DNA from: Gaertneriomyces semiglobifer
Taxonomy: Eukaryota; Chytridiomycota; Chytridiomycetes; Spizellomycetales; Spizellomycetaceae
DNA length: 64,000 nt
Direction of reading: 5' to 3'
NCBI GenBank assembly: GCA_025558075.1
Contig: JAHLKF010000005.1
Span: 930,001-994,000 of the forward strand
The translations under genes were made by a program, and so were the position numbers. Shown piece after piece: positions 31,356 through 42,555 of this stretch. Under the pieces are notes generated by a model, which saw only the letters and a program-made list of their open reading frames with translations, was not told the DNA's origin and did not search any database. Within the stretch, counting starts at the first letter, position 1. Each line of letters opens with the position of its first letter.

Positions 31356-32861
31356 TCATTCATCACAGTAATCGCCCTCCGCGTCGGGCTCCTCTTGCTC
31401 CAACCACCTTCCCCAGTACCGAAAATTGTCCACTATGCCGGGAACATGATCTCCGAACCGATCTTCAACCTCATTTGCGACTTTCTCACTCACGCTTGCG
31501 TTTTCCAGCGCCGACAGGAGCCGAAGACTTTTGCAATTTCGCATTATATATGTTATGCTCTCATCGGTTACTGCGTTTCCACATCCATTTACAGCCAGCA
31601 CTTCCAGGTTCACGCAGGTATCTGCGAGATACTTTAAAAATCCATCAGAAATCTTACAGAAGCTCAGACTGAGCGTCCGAAGGTTGGGACCATGTCTGTC
31701 CACCAGGAACCTCAATGAATGCTCAGAAACATAATCTGATCCATCCAAATACAGTGCTTTCAATTGCGTCAACCGTTCAGCAATCGAAAGCAATATAGTG
31801 TCGAATGACAAGAACTTTTGGCGATACCCAAGCGCCAGCGCCTCCAACTTTGGACAGTAGCTGATCAGTTCGATGATCGATGCATCTGTGAGATACTCGC
31901 AACCGTTCAGTCCAACAATTTTCAGATTTGGGCATCGTCGAACAAGTTGGAAGAAGTCATGTTCCTCCACCAGGGAATCCCGCAGGAAAAGCTCTTCCAA
32001 CGAATCCGGAAGCGCCTCAAACATTTTCGGACAACGGCCGCAGGCGCGGCTTAAATCCAGATGCTTGATATTGGGAAAGGATGATGGCATGGCATTCTTG
32101 GGGCTGTCGGAGTAATAGGTCAAGCTGAGTCTCTGTAGTCCTACCATTTCCGCTACATTCATACTGATTAGATGGAACACCAGCTTGTCAGAAACGAGAC
32201 CGGCGCTGTCCAAACTATTCACTCGGAGCTCTCGCACGTGTGATGCGAGGTCCGGTCGTGACCGTAACGTCACCAAGAGCTGGTATAGGTTACGTTGGAC
32301 AGCACTTATGCGCCTCGGGTCAATCAGAATGCCGGCGTAGAGTCGGCGAGAAAACACCTTGTAAAAGCTTCGGCTGACATGGCATAAAGATAGCAAATCT
32401 CTCGTGCGATATTTGCATCGGGCAATCTCTACCCACACTTCTTCCGGAAGACAGTCCACTGTGAACCTGGCTGCAGATCGTCAGGTTGAGCACCGTGCAG
32501 AAACATACGACAACCTAGTACCACGCGTGCCTTGGCGGGGTCCAGTGATTCGCAGCTCTCGAGGGTTTTCACTTGGAGGAAGGGATTTGAGAATAGTTGA
32601 AAGTCCTCGCAGAGCTTCTTCCAGCCTCACATCCTTCTCAAGGTCCAATCTTCCTATTGTTAGCACGGTTTCCACCGCCTGCATTGCTCTTCTGATCTGG
32701 CTGACAATGCAATGTCGCTCCCGGCTGCTCTTGACTGACGATAGTTCGGGCATGCGGGCCAGAGCCGTTATGGATGACATCAAGGCATACTCAGTGAGCG
32801 CTAGCCGCGTGGCGAGTACCCCGCCGTTGAATCCGTTCTCTTCATTAACCTCGTAGAGCAT
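31356..32861 (-). CDS. F-box and leucine-rich repeat protein
   Basis: Two exons (32861-32522 and 32470-31356; 51-nt intron) encode 484 residues. The second exon alone would need a GTG start; joining the first exon restores an ATG and keeps phase. The ~110-residue N-terminal helical part has no recognised domain. The F-box is VDCLPEEVWVEIARCKYRTR, DLLSLCHVSRSFYKVFSRRL. Leucine-rich repeats of the Cys-containing type follow (for example LKIVGLNGCEYLTDASIIEL, LRTLSLSFCKISDGFLKYL, NLEVLAVNGCGNAVTDESI). Such proteins are substrate receptors of SCF ubiquitin ligases, binding Skp1 through the F-box. The substrate is unknown. It is divergent from the gephyrin-type gene, 170 nt away. Confidence 0.88.
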
Positions 32862-33031
32862 CTTCTACTTACACAGCCTTTACGGAAGCCAAGATGCTCA
32901 AAGTGTGAAAACGCGGTGCGACTTCTTGCATCTCGGAAACGAAGGTGACCGAAGTGAGGCAAGCAGTCCGCACATCATCAAAAGGCCCATCTAAAGAAAA
33001 ACCGACGCATTGGTGGTCAAGCACGAGAAGT

Positions 33032-35202
33032 ATGACCTATACGGCGGTCGTTATCACCGGTGAGGAGCCCTGCTTCATCAGATCGCGATTTTGGGTATGG
33101 AGTGGTTGCTAACGGCTGGATCTCAGTGTCGGACCGAGTCTCGGAGGGCGTTGCTGAAGATCGTACTGGTCCTGCGGTGGTAAAGCTTCTCAACAGTTCT
33201 GATGGATGGTCGTTAAAAGAAACCCGAGTAGTACCCGATGAGATATCGGCAATCCAAGGGTGTGTCATATCTTACACCGACAAAGCGGATCTCCTCATAT
33301 TCGCAGGTGGAACGGGACTGGCAGCGAGAGATGTGACACCAGAAGCGATCGAACCGTTGTTGAGCAAAACAGCCCCTGGTATCACAACTTCCATCATCAT
33401 ATTCTCGCTCCAAAAGACCCCGTTGGCAGCGCTGGGGCGCCCAATCTGCGGTGTTCGCTCAAAGACGATGATTCTTGCTGTGCCAGGCAGTGTCAAAGGT
33501 GCCGTCGAATCAGTAGAAGCCGTTCTTGGAACCATGGGACATGCAATTGAGATCATCAGAGGAGGGAAGGATGCCCACGCCGGACCCGCATTCAAGAGCA
33601 TCCGCGGTGAAGGCGAGACAGGTCAGACCGACAAGCATCATCACCATGGTGGACATCAATGTGTCCATCATGAACGCCACGAAGAAGGACGGAGCAGAGA
33701 TGACTTTGGGCTGCATTCATCCGTCGCTTCACGTCCACGGACATCGCCATATCCGCTTCTCTCATATGACACAGCGGTGAAAACCATTCTTGAAGCAACA
33801 CCCATATTAGAACCAATGGATCGACCTGTGGATGAGACACTTGTTGGATACTGCTTGGCGACGGATGTGTATGCTGAGATTGATGTGCCAGGATTCAGGG
33901 CCAGTGTCCTGGATGGTTATGCTGTTCACTGTAGGTCTACAGCCATTCTTTTTACTAAGCGCAAGCGCCCTTAACGGTTATATACAGCAGGAGATGGCCC
34001 AGGAATATATCCTATCCACACAGTATCCAATGCAGGCAGCCATTTACCGCCATCCCTCCCTGCAAAAACGATTGCTCGCATCACCACTGGCGCGGCATTA
34101 CCGCCCAACGCAGACGCCATTGTTATGGTTGAAGACACCAAACTCGTCCAGGCCTCACCGGAAGGTGAGGAACTCCAAGTAGAGATCTTAAAAAAGGTTC
34201 AACCGGGCGAGGCAGTGCGAGATGTCGGGACGGATGTCAGGAAGGGTGATTTGGTACTAAAGAAATACGATATGCTACTTGGTGCTGAAATTGGATTGCT
34301 CTGTTCTGTGGGTATCAGTACTGTTCGAGTATTTAAGCGTCCCAAGGTCGGAGTGCTGTCCACCGGCCACGAAGTGGTCTCAACGGCTACCCCGCTTGCG
34401 AGTGATGAACAAAAGATTCATGATACCAATCGACCCGCTTTGCTTGCTACCCTGAGAATGCTTGGATATGAAACCTTCGATCATGGTATTTTGCCTGATG
34501 ATCCCGATAGAGTTGAAGCCTTTTTCCGTGAGTGGAAGGAAAGCGACCAAGACGCGTTGATTACAACAGGAGGAGTTAGTATGGGTGAGAAAGACTATGT
34601 AAAGACGGTTTTGAATGAGCTGGGAACCATCCACGTCGGACGGATAAAAGTGAAGCCAGGGTGAGTAAACGATGAAGCTGCCGCCCAATGGAGAGTTTGC
34701 ATTAATACATGAACCTGGCTAGGAAACCGACAACCTTTGCGACACTCCGCGATCACCAACAACGGGAGAAAGTGGTGTTTGCTCTTCCTGGAAACCCGCT
34801 CTCTGCAATGTGTAAGTTGGCGGTCCTACGGTTTTCTGCACTATCACACAATTGACATATGTTTTCCACACTCAAGCCATGTTTTACGTCTTCGCACTGC
34901 CCTCGCTTAAGAAGCTTTCCGGTGATAACGCCCATCATAACTGGTTGACGGCGACTCTGGAGACCGCGATTCGGGCGGATCCGCATCGTCTTGAATTCCA
35001 TCCTGCACATGTTACTGGAAGGTCCTCCGAAGGCAAGATAATCGCATCAGCCAGGATCTTACGTGAAGGTCCAAGTTCGCGGATAATGAGAATGGCTGGA
35101 GCCAACGGATTGGTGGCGGTTAAACCTGGGACCGGTACTGTGGACAAGGGAACGACTGTCGAAGTTCTGATGGTCGGAATGCTGGATACTAGATACCGTT
35201 GA
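33032..35202 (+). CDS. Gephyrin-type molybdenum cofactor biosynthesis protein (G-E fusion)
   Basis: Five exons (33032-33059, 33127-33930, 33988-34660, 34723-34811, 34877-35202) encode 639 residues. The first exon is only 28 nt (MTYTAVVITV to SDRVSEGVAEDRTG). The MogA-like G domain has LLIFAGGTGLAARDVTPEA and ILAVPGSVKGAVES; the MoeA-like E domain has VPGFRASVLDGYAVH, PPNADAIVMVEDT, ALITTGGVSMGEKDYVK and VFALPGNPLSA. The G domain adenylylates molybdopterin; the E domain inserts molybdate, giving Moco for nitrate reductase, sulfite oxidase and similar enzymes in the cytosol. Domain order is G then E, as in animal gephyrin and fungal CnxE, opposite to plant Cnx1. The linker is unusually His-rich (HHHHGGHQCVHHERH). 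Confidence 0.93.
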
Positions 35203-35455
35203 GTGAGCGTACGGTTTGTGAATTGTATGTGTGGTCATTTGTATATTGTACTTGACATGAGTGAAGACTCAACGATAGATGTTCGAATCAATATATGTCC
35301 TTGTGATTCCCAAGAGGTGCTTATAACAACACGCAGTATTTGCCTGTTCTATACAATGTGATCCGCAATAAAAAAAATACACTCTATCAAAATACAGGGG
35401 AATATGCACAACTGGTGCATGGAATCAGTTCTCGAAAACGTTCCGCCTCGTCTAC

Positions 35456-36982
35456 TTAAGCGCGCTTCATCAAGTAGCTCAAGAGATCCACTTTGGTAAC
35501 CACATGCTGCACCTGCAGCTCACCACCAACACGCTCAGTAACAACGGCTGATGAGTTTTTCTCGAAGAACTCGCTCAAGCTCTCCAGCGGGGTGTCATGT
35601 GTGATCTCTGAGAACTTCTTGTTTTGTTTGAAGCAGAACATTGCTTTTGATACCGGTCCATCAATGTCCACACGACCACTGGCAACTTTAGCAAGCAAGT
35701 TTCCGAGTGTGACCAAACCGACGAGTTTGTTGGTTTTCCCCGACGTAACAGGAAGTTGGTCGAACCCGCGCGACTCCATTATAGAAGTGGCTTCACGGCA
35801 CGTGGTGTCTTCAGGGACTGTAACAGCACCGGCGAGGCTGAGGTCTTTGATAGTAGCACCACCCCATTGTGCCTTTTTGTCAGCCTCGGCTTTCTGTGTC
35901 TCGGCGTCAATGAAGCCGTGGCTCTTCATCCAGTCTTCATTGAGGTGCTTTGTCATGTAGTTTCTAATTGAATCGGCCAAAAGCACAACACAACGTTGAC
36001 CGGGTTTCAGAATTTTGGCGGCTTTAAGCGCACCAACAACAGCTGCTCCAGAAGACCCTCCGCACAAAAGACCTTCTTCACGAATAAGACGACGAGCCAT
36101 AAGGAAGGACTCCTTGTCATCGGTCTTGATCCACTCATCAACGTATTTACGGTCCAAAACTTCCGGGACGAAATCGTAACCAATACCTTCAACCTGGTAA
36201 CCGTGAACACCCTCCTGGTTCAACGCGTCGGGCAAAGCAAGGATGGATCCATTGGGGTCCACGCCAATAACCTTGACATGCGGCAACTTCTCCTTCAGCT
36301 TCTTGGCAACACCGGCAATGGTTCCACCCGTACCGGCACTGGCAACAAACATATCGATCTTGCCACCACATTGCGCAATGATTTCTTCAGCGGTACCATC
36401 GTAATGCGCCAACGGGTTGTTGGGGTTTGTATACTGGTCGGGAATCAGAGAGTCCTTGATCTCAGAGTTCAACCGCCTTGCCACACCAATGTGAGAATCA
36501 GGTGCATCCCACGCGGCCTCGGTCGGTGTTCGGATGATCTCGGCACCAAGAGCCTTCAAAACGTCCACTTTTTCCTGAGACATTTTTTCGGGCAGAGTGA
36601 TGATGGCACGGTATCCCTTGACGGCGGCAGCAAGGGCGAGACCAATACCAGTGTTTCCACTCGTGGGTTCAATAAGAGTTGCACCCGGCTTTAAACGACC
36701 ATCCTTCTCCGCGCCTTCCACCATACGCTTCGCAATACGGTCCTTGACAGACCCTCCGGCGTTGAAGAACTCACATTTGGCAACTGATACAAGTGAAATG
36801 CATTCGCAAGCAACATGGTGAGAAATCTAATTTTAAAAGCTAAACTCCAATAAGTTTTACATACCAATCTCGCACTCAAGCCCAGCCTCCTTGCCGACTC
36901 GGTTGAGACGCACCAAGGGAGTGCCCCCAATGTGCTCAAGAATGTTGTCGAGGATTCTGCAGCGGTCAAAGTTGCTAGCCAT
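35456..36982 (-). CDS. CYS4: Cystathionine beta-synthase
   Basis: Two exons (36982-36865 and 36783-35456; 81-nt intron) encode 481 residues. The PLP-dependent core shows [10 protein letters not shown], with the Schiff-base lysine, then [12 protein letters not shown], the phosphate loop [16 protein letters not shown] and [12 protein letters not shown]. Two CBS domains follow ([20 protein letters not shown] and [19 protein letters not shown]). The enzyme condenses serine with homocysteine to cystathionine in the cytosol (transsulfuration). The N-terminus begins almost directly at the fold ([20 protein letters not shown]), so the haem domain of animal enzymes is absent, as in yeast Cys4. The symbol follows the yeast name. 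A cysteine synthase is excluded by the CBS domains and total length. Confidence 0.92.
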
Positions 36983-37283
36983 GGTTGGAAATACTGTGAG
37001 GGGGGTGTCAAGGGGGGAACTAGCAGTTGGTGGGAGGGAACGTTGAACGACGGCCTCAAGTTCTTATCTTCGTTTTTGGCCCCCAATTGCCCCAAAGCAA
37101 ATTTCGAATCCCTCCTTCAATTATTGGTGCCACTCTTAACGTGACTGTGCCGTATTTGGATGCTATTTCTGTCTGCGATAACAACATTGTGTTACTGATA
37201 ACACATTTTAATGAATATCTCACTAGACACGCTGCTGAAGTGTTAAGTCCAACAAAGTTCGAAGGAATAAACATTACGCTACA

Positions 37284-37589
37284 ATGTCCGAAGGACTCTT
37301 GATTTTCATATTTTGTCTGTTCGCATTGATAATGATAGCATTCACCTGCTATCTAGGCATGAGCACATGCTGCGGGCGTGAAATTCTGGCCCACCTGGGG
37401 TTCACCCGCTACAGCCATCCGTCGCGACACCTTCATCGCGGCGATGATCCCGATGACATGGATGGTGCGCATTACGAGTGGGTCGAGATGGATACTGATT
37501 TACGAAGTGGAACGATGACACCTGCTGGACTGCGAGCTAGTTGGGAACGGGATGCGTATACGGAGCGTGATATATGGATGAGAGGATAG
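37284..37589 (+). CDS. Small single-pass membrane protein, unknown
   Basis: Intronless 101-aa ORF. One N-terminal hydrophobic helix (LLIFIFCLFALIMIAFTCYL) is followed by a Cys pair (STCCGREI), a His/Arg segment and an acidic hydrophilic tail (DDPDDMDGAHYEWVEMDTD). It sits between the CBS gene and the questin-oxidase-like gene and overlaps no other gene. Composition looks like a real coding sequence, but no family is recognised. Confidence 0.5.
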   Translation: MSEGLLIFIFCLFALIMIAFTCYLGMSTCCGREILAHLGFTRYSHPSRHLHRGDDPDDMDGAHYEWVEMDTDLRSGTMTPAGLRASWERDAYTERDIWMRG

Positions 37590-37723
37590 CTGAGCATGGA
37601 CGGAAGTTCGTTCTGCCATCAAGGACCCAAGTGTTTAGATGAAGGATGACGACGCATATTGAAGTTTGATATTTTAAAAGCATACGAGTCAAAAACGATC
37701 AATCACCGGTCACAGTGCCCTTC

Positions 37724-39202
37724 CTAAGGATTCCATGCCTCATCCCATCCACAACCCGTAAAGTCCCAGTCCCTTTTCTCGTTCACCATATGATCCACGG
37801 TGAACCTCGCAGCTTGCAGCCACAATCCCTCTTCGGACCCGTACATTGTCTCTGCAACATGCAACGACCGGACAATCTTTGGTACATGCAAGTCTTCACT
37901 TGTTATAGCCAACTGCATAACTTGTTCCCACGTGTCCAATCCGCGATTACCGGCAAGAGGATAGGAAATCAGGAGCACCGGCTGCAGGGGCGGTCTACCC
38001 CGTGCAATGTACTGATGGATGCACATGGCGAGCTGCGAGCGCAACAGATATATTGCGGTATCAATGGGGAGGTGCGGGACAACGTGCAAACAGGCAAACG
38101 TTGACGTGACTAGGTGCAGGAGAAAAAAGTCGAACTTTGAGCTCTGTGGATGGCCAGGGCGAAGTCCTCCGGATCCATAGATCACTGTCGTAACGTAGAA
38201 AAGCGCGCGGAGAGCATGGGCTAAACTATCCGCATTGCTGTCAATGTACCATCGGCTTGCGTACTCTGTAATAATGCCTGCACACTTGTGTGTCGTTGTC
38301 GAGCTTCGATCGCTATCTTGAAATCGCACTAGCTTGTCCAAGCGGTCGTCTTTGTAAATTTCGTTGAATAAAGGAACCAACTGGGTCGCATCTGACGATG
38401 CCGTAGTCGGGATGAGTCCCTGTACGGATCCTTGATCCACAGCAAAGATCATGTCCAGTACCTTCTTCGGTCGAGGAGGGTGAGTACTCGCCTGAGAGAG
38501 CGCTTCCGCGACCACCATTGGCGATTCGAATTCCAGACCATAGCCGAGATGGATCAACGGGTGCAGCAAGCCGCTCAGGAGTGAGGGTATCATGACAGGT
38601 TTCAAGGCGTACTCGAGCATAGCAGGCACGATCCCCAGTTGTTCTACCTGTTGATCGAAGAATTGGAGATAGCTGGAGTAGAGATTCCTGTCGCCGATAT
38701 ATTTGGTCCAATTGGTGGCATCAATGACGGTAGATGGTTGGTTCAACTTTACGAGGTACCGGTCTTCCAGGTCGTACTCTTTCACCAACCTTGCCTGTGG
38801 AGCCCCTAACGCAAACAGGGACAACATGGTATGCGGAAAATGGTTATGCAGGCCCTCTCCAAAGTAAATGTGGTGCTCGCGGTGATTGCGATCTAAGAGG
38901 GACCGGACAAAGGGGGTGGGAAGCTGTGGTGGTGGTGGTGGTTTGTGGGGGATAGTCAGCGGAGGCGGGGTTGGAGGTTTTAGATTATGGACTTTGGGAG
39001 GTGCCGTCATTTTCAGAAAGCGTACAAATGGCGCAGGGTTTGTGGGACGAGGCATCGAAGCGTTCACCACCTTGATGGTCGTATTCTTACGATTGGCCGC
39101 ATTAGCAATGGTTGTAAGCCACGATACATTCACCGCGTTGATATTGGCAACAGGGGTCTTGGCCCATGGAAATGGTGATGAAGGAAGCTCCTTCTCGTCC
39201 AT
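37724..39202 (-). CDS. Questin-oxidase-like protein (DUF4243 family)
   Basis: Intronless, 492 residues. After a Pro-rich N-terminal ~110 residues, the core begins at HHIYFGEGLHNHFPHTMLSL and continues with LFALGAPQARLVKEY, NWTKYIGDRNLYSSYLQFF and GLLHPLIHLGYGLEFESP, a pattern of the questin oxidase/AflY-type family. Conserved histidines are typical. Characterised members perform Baeyer-Villiger-type ring cleavage in aromatic polyketide pathways, but most family members are uncharacterised. No polyketide synthase or other pathway gene is nearby, so a biosynthetic cluster is not supported here. Confidence 0.7.
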   Translation of the reverse strand: MDEKELPSSPFPWAKTPVANINAVNVSWLTTIANAANRKNTTIKVVNASMPRPTNPAPFVRFLKMTAPPKVHNLKPPTPPPLTIPHKPPPPPQLPTPFVRSLLDRNHREHHIYFGEGLHNHFPHTMLSLFALGAPQARLVKEYDLEDRYLVKLNQPSTVIDATNWTKYIGDRNLYSSYLQFFDQQVEQLGIVPAMLEYALKPVMIPSLLSGLLHPLIHLGYGLEFESPMVVAEALSQASTHPPRPKKVLDMIFAVDQGSVQGLIPTTASSDATQLVPLFNEIYKDDRLDKLVRFQDSDRSSTTTHKCAGIITEYASRWYIDSNADSLAHALRALFYVTTVIYGSGGLRPGHPQSSKFDFFLLHLVTSTFACLHVVPHLPIDTAIYLLRSQLAMCIHQYIARGRPPLQPVLLISYPLAGNRGLDTWEQVMQLAITSEDLHVPKIVRSLHVAETMYGSEEGLWLQAARFTVDHMVNEKRDWDFTGCGWDEAWNP

Positions 39203-39829
39203 ATTTCAACGTCCGTCACGTCAAAAAGGCCCTTACCTTGCAAACAAAGGGAAAAGCGAGACGGCCCATGCGACGGACGTTCCTGACCTACCTACATATA
39301 CACTGAACTGGAGGCACCAATGGAACCAAGATTGAACCAGCCGACCCGAGGCTTTCCCACTATGTATCCTAAATGTCCGGAGGGAAGTGTGAAATGCCCC
39401 CCAACAAACCTTGTCAGATCAATGCGCGGACGTGGACGCTCCGAGCGGAATCGCATATCAATAAACAAAGCGGCCAAGCCCGCGCTGACTCATTCCCACA
39501 AACAGGTTATCGATGACATTGATTATCTAATACTCAAATCACGTGACAGTGGGAACCTGGATCATGCGTGGGCCAAATCACGGGCTGCGTGTGGTTCTGA
39601 TTCTCAGGATCAACATCAGCAACAATCGTCGACCATGCCCAGGAACAACAACAGATTCTGGTCGATGAACTTTGAATCAGCACTTCTCTGCCACTTTGTT
39701 CGGGTTCTTCCCCGCGCACCATTTGGATGACCCCGAAACTCGCACCACTGGACCAGTACCGCAAAGTGGCAGAGAATCGCTGGTTTCATCAGCTTTGCTC
39801 GTTCTGATGATGAGCCTTGGCTCCCAGCC
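39203..39829. other. Gene-poor stretch with an unsupported ORF
   Basis: About 630 nt upstream of a broken nuclease-like ORF. A 136-codon plus-strand ORF (39320-39730) runs through it, with Gln/Asn and basic stretches. It might be a decayed 5' part of the same element, but I cannot support it as a gene. Confidence 0.35.
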
Positions 39830-40535
39830 ATGCCTCAGCGACTGACCAAGGGGAGTGAAGCCAGGCACAAGTGCCTCTGTCGCTTGTCGGAAGTGACTTG
39901 TTATGAGCCCAAGAAGAACTGGGAGCCGGATTGGGTGGGAAAGAACGTGGGCGCTTTCCTGCCTCTACTCCGCGACCGAGGCCTTGAAGCCACGATTGAT
40001 GCACCAACGGAGTACGACTTAAAGCGTCCTGACGTATTCATCAAACTCGCTCCCAAGGTGTGCGCGACTGAGCGGGCACTCGCCTCGTGGGAAATCAAAA
40101 CTCCATTTGCGAGCAAGGTTGGAAAAGGTGAAGGATTTGGCAAGAGTGATGATGTATTGCATCACTTACCACAAGACCGATCACAAGGAGTATTGCTCCT
40201 CCACCCGAGCTCAGTACAAGATTGCTGTGTACTGGCCGGGTGAGTCTGGGACAGGATACCAAGCTTTTCCCAAAGGTATTCTTCAAGAGGCCGTGAAAGT
40301 CGGCCGAATTTCCATCCCCACGGTCCTGAGTATGGGCCAGGACATGAGGATTGTGGCATCCATCCTTGATATGGAGGAGCTTTTCCTTTGCGTACGCCAT
40401 TTAAAAATGGATACGCTGTGGGAAACCGTGGAGAAGACGCAAGAGGGGCTCTTGCCGCCGACGCCCAAGAAGAAAGGAAAGGGGAAGGATGTGGCACCCT
40501 GTACATGTAGCTTATATTCAAGTACGTTCTTATAA
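39830..40535 (+). pseudogene. Broken PD-(D/E)XK-nuclease-like ORF
   Basis: Two overlapping plus-strand frames appear to belong to one former gene. The first (from 39830) contains KKNWEPDWVGKNVGAFLPLL, then DLKRPDVFIKL and ASWEIKTPF. The Asp of RPDVF and the E-x-K of WEIKT resemble the catalytic D...(E/D)xK of PD-(D/E)XK nucleases. After about 40105 the better coding frame switches to the one with LEKVKDLARVMMYCITYHKT, YKIAVYWPGESGTG and SILDMEELFLCVRHL, ending at 40535. No plausible intron explains the switch. I infer a frameshifted remnant of a mobile or effector-type gene. A functional spliced gene is possible but not shown. Confidence 0.4.
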
Positions 40536-41102
40536 AATAGACTGAATATGATACTCATGTGATGGTTGGTGAGAAAGTGCAGACCAACCAAGGCTGTTCA
40601 CTTTGTCCTCCCGCAGACCGAGTTTCCCACCAGTGAGAAACTTTTTTGGCCACAGATCCGGCTGCCCTGCATGTCAAATTCAAATGCAACATGCAAAAGC
40701 AAAAGCAAAAGGGCCTTTAAATTCACATAGTGAGAGCATACGATGGATGTCCGGAACTCAGCTCATGCACAGCAGCGCTGTCATTGCTGTCAACGGACGT
40801 TTATGGGATGGTCACGTGGAGGTGAGGGCTGTCAATTTCAAGCGGCGTTTCAGCTGAATCCAGGCGCGTTCGTGGCGCGTTGTGGCGACAAGCCTCCTTT
40901 GCAAAACTGTGCCTTTGAGTCAAGTGAAGTCAGTGGTGCCGCAACAAAATGGCCGCTCCACGAGTCACAATTAAGGTTTACACGGCTGGTGTTTCGAAGG
41001 AATAGAAAAGGCGGACACCAAGGCTTCTCGCCCGCCCGCTCGCTTCCTCACCACCACCACCCACCATTGCTCCATACACTGAGAGAGGGAGGTTCATTAA
41101 TC
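40536..41102. promoter_or_regulatory. Upstream region of the GH76 gene
   Basis: A 567-nt spacer between the broken ORF and the GH76 start. A CT/CCA-rich stretch just before the ATG (about 41020-41070) fits a fungal 5' leader. No other feature supported. Confidence 0.35.
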
Positions 41103-42555
41103 ATGTTGCTGAACATCAAGACGTCTGCCCTCGCAGCCTTAGTGCTTGCATCCGGGTCCAGTTTGGCAGCAACAGTTGACGTGACAAACAAAGGTGAGTT
41201 CTCTTATCGCCCCCCTTCTTTTTTCCAAAAAGCACACAGATGACTGACAGTTTCGTTTGTTTTTGGCATCGCTAATAGCTGCGCTTGGAACAGCCACGAA
41301 CAAGGTCGTCGCCAACCTCGTCTCTCTGTACTCTGCCGAAAAGGCCGCCAAAAAGACATCCGAAGGTGGATGGGATCAAGCCAACACCTCATGGTTCGCT
41401 TCCGGGATCGCATGGGGAACGGTTTTTGACAACTCGCTGTTCACGGGCGATCGCTCTCAGGATGCTGTCGCGGGCGATGCCATCCTTGAAGCGACCTTTG
41501 GCGACACGGGAGATCTCCTCGGTGGCGCATTAAAGACGATTCAAGAAAAGCTGCGTGGGAAGTGGAATGATGATATTGCGTGGTGGGCGCTTTCAATGAT
41601 GAGTGCTGCGGACGTTTACGGCCCTACCCAAGTGATCCCGGGCGGCAAAAAGACGTTCCTTGAAGTCGCACAGCTGACACATCAACATATTGTTGAACAG
41701 TGGAGTGACGCTACGTGCAATGGTGGCATTTACTGGTCTAGGGATCGTCAGGCTGCGCGGGGTGCAGAGTATAAATCCGTCATCACACATGGCGAGACCA
41801 TTACCCTCTCTGCCCGTCTCTACAAGGCAACCAAACAACAAGCGTATCTCCAATGGGGTGATATTCTTTTCCGTTGGTTAAAGGACAGTGGCTTTGTTAC
41901 TGCCAACTATGAAGTGCTCGATGGCGCGGACGCCCCCTGCACCACCAAGGATACGAAGCAATGGTCTTACAATGCCGGTATGCTTCTCGCCGGTCTCTCA
42001 GCCATGTACGAGGCTTCTCAGCAGCAATCGTACTTGGACGAAGCACATAATCTGTTCCGTGCTTCGGTGACGCGATTCACAAAGAACAATGTTGTTTACG
42101 AGCCTCTTTGCGACCAGGCCCCACAGATCTGTGGACGAGACACTCCGGCGTTCAAGCCTCAATATGTCAAGGGATTGAGAGAGCTTCACCGCGTGACCCC
42201 GGACGCCGCCATCAAACAACAGGTCCAAACCGTGATCGACGCTACTGTCGCAGCAGCTGCGGCTAACTGTGGAGATGACTGGTGGTGCAGCAAGGACTGG
42301 GACGTCACAGGCACGCCTGGCCGGGATTTCTACAACCAATACCCGACTGCAGAATTGCTTGTGGCGGCAGCGGCGGTTCATGGTGGCGAGACAGACGCTG
42401 CTAATAAGGGACAAGGAGGGCTAGCGAGCCTTCCCTCTAAGCCTGCGGCGGATGGAGGCAAGAAAACAGAGAACTCTGCAGCGGGAGGTGCCAAGGCCAC
42501 CGGTGCACTTGTTGTTCTCGCCGGCGTAACCAGTGCTATTATTACTGCATTTTAG
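41103..42555 (+). CDS. GH76 alpha-1,6-mannanase-like, GPI-anchored (Dfg5/Dcw1 type)
   Basis: Two exons (41103-41193 and 41279-42555) encode 455 residues. A signal peptide (MLLNIKTSALAALVLASGSS) leads to an (alpha/alpha)6-type core. The GH76 signature KWNDDIAWWALSMM contains the adjacent catalytic aspartates; other conserved segments are CNGGIYWSRDRQ, KSVITHGETITLSARLY and KQWSYNAGMLLAGL. The tail is Ala/Gly-rich and ends in a hydrophobic segment (ALVVLAGVTSAIITAF) typical of a GPI signal. Yeast Dfg5 and Dcw1 act at the plasma membrane in transferring GPI-mannoproteins into the cell wall. The role in a chytrid wall is inferred from family membership. Confidence 0.93.

Noticed and set aside
32459..32459. 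Start of the F-box protein at this position
   Set aside because: The codon is GTG. A phase-correct upstream exon provides an ATG at 32861.
37724..41102. Secondary-metabolite gene cluster around the questin-oxidase-like gene
   Set aside because: No synthase, transporter or tailoring enzyme beside it; the neighbours are CBS, a tiny membrane protein and a broken ORF.
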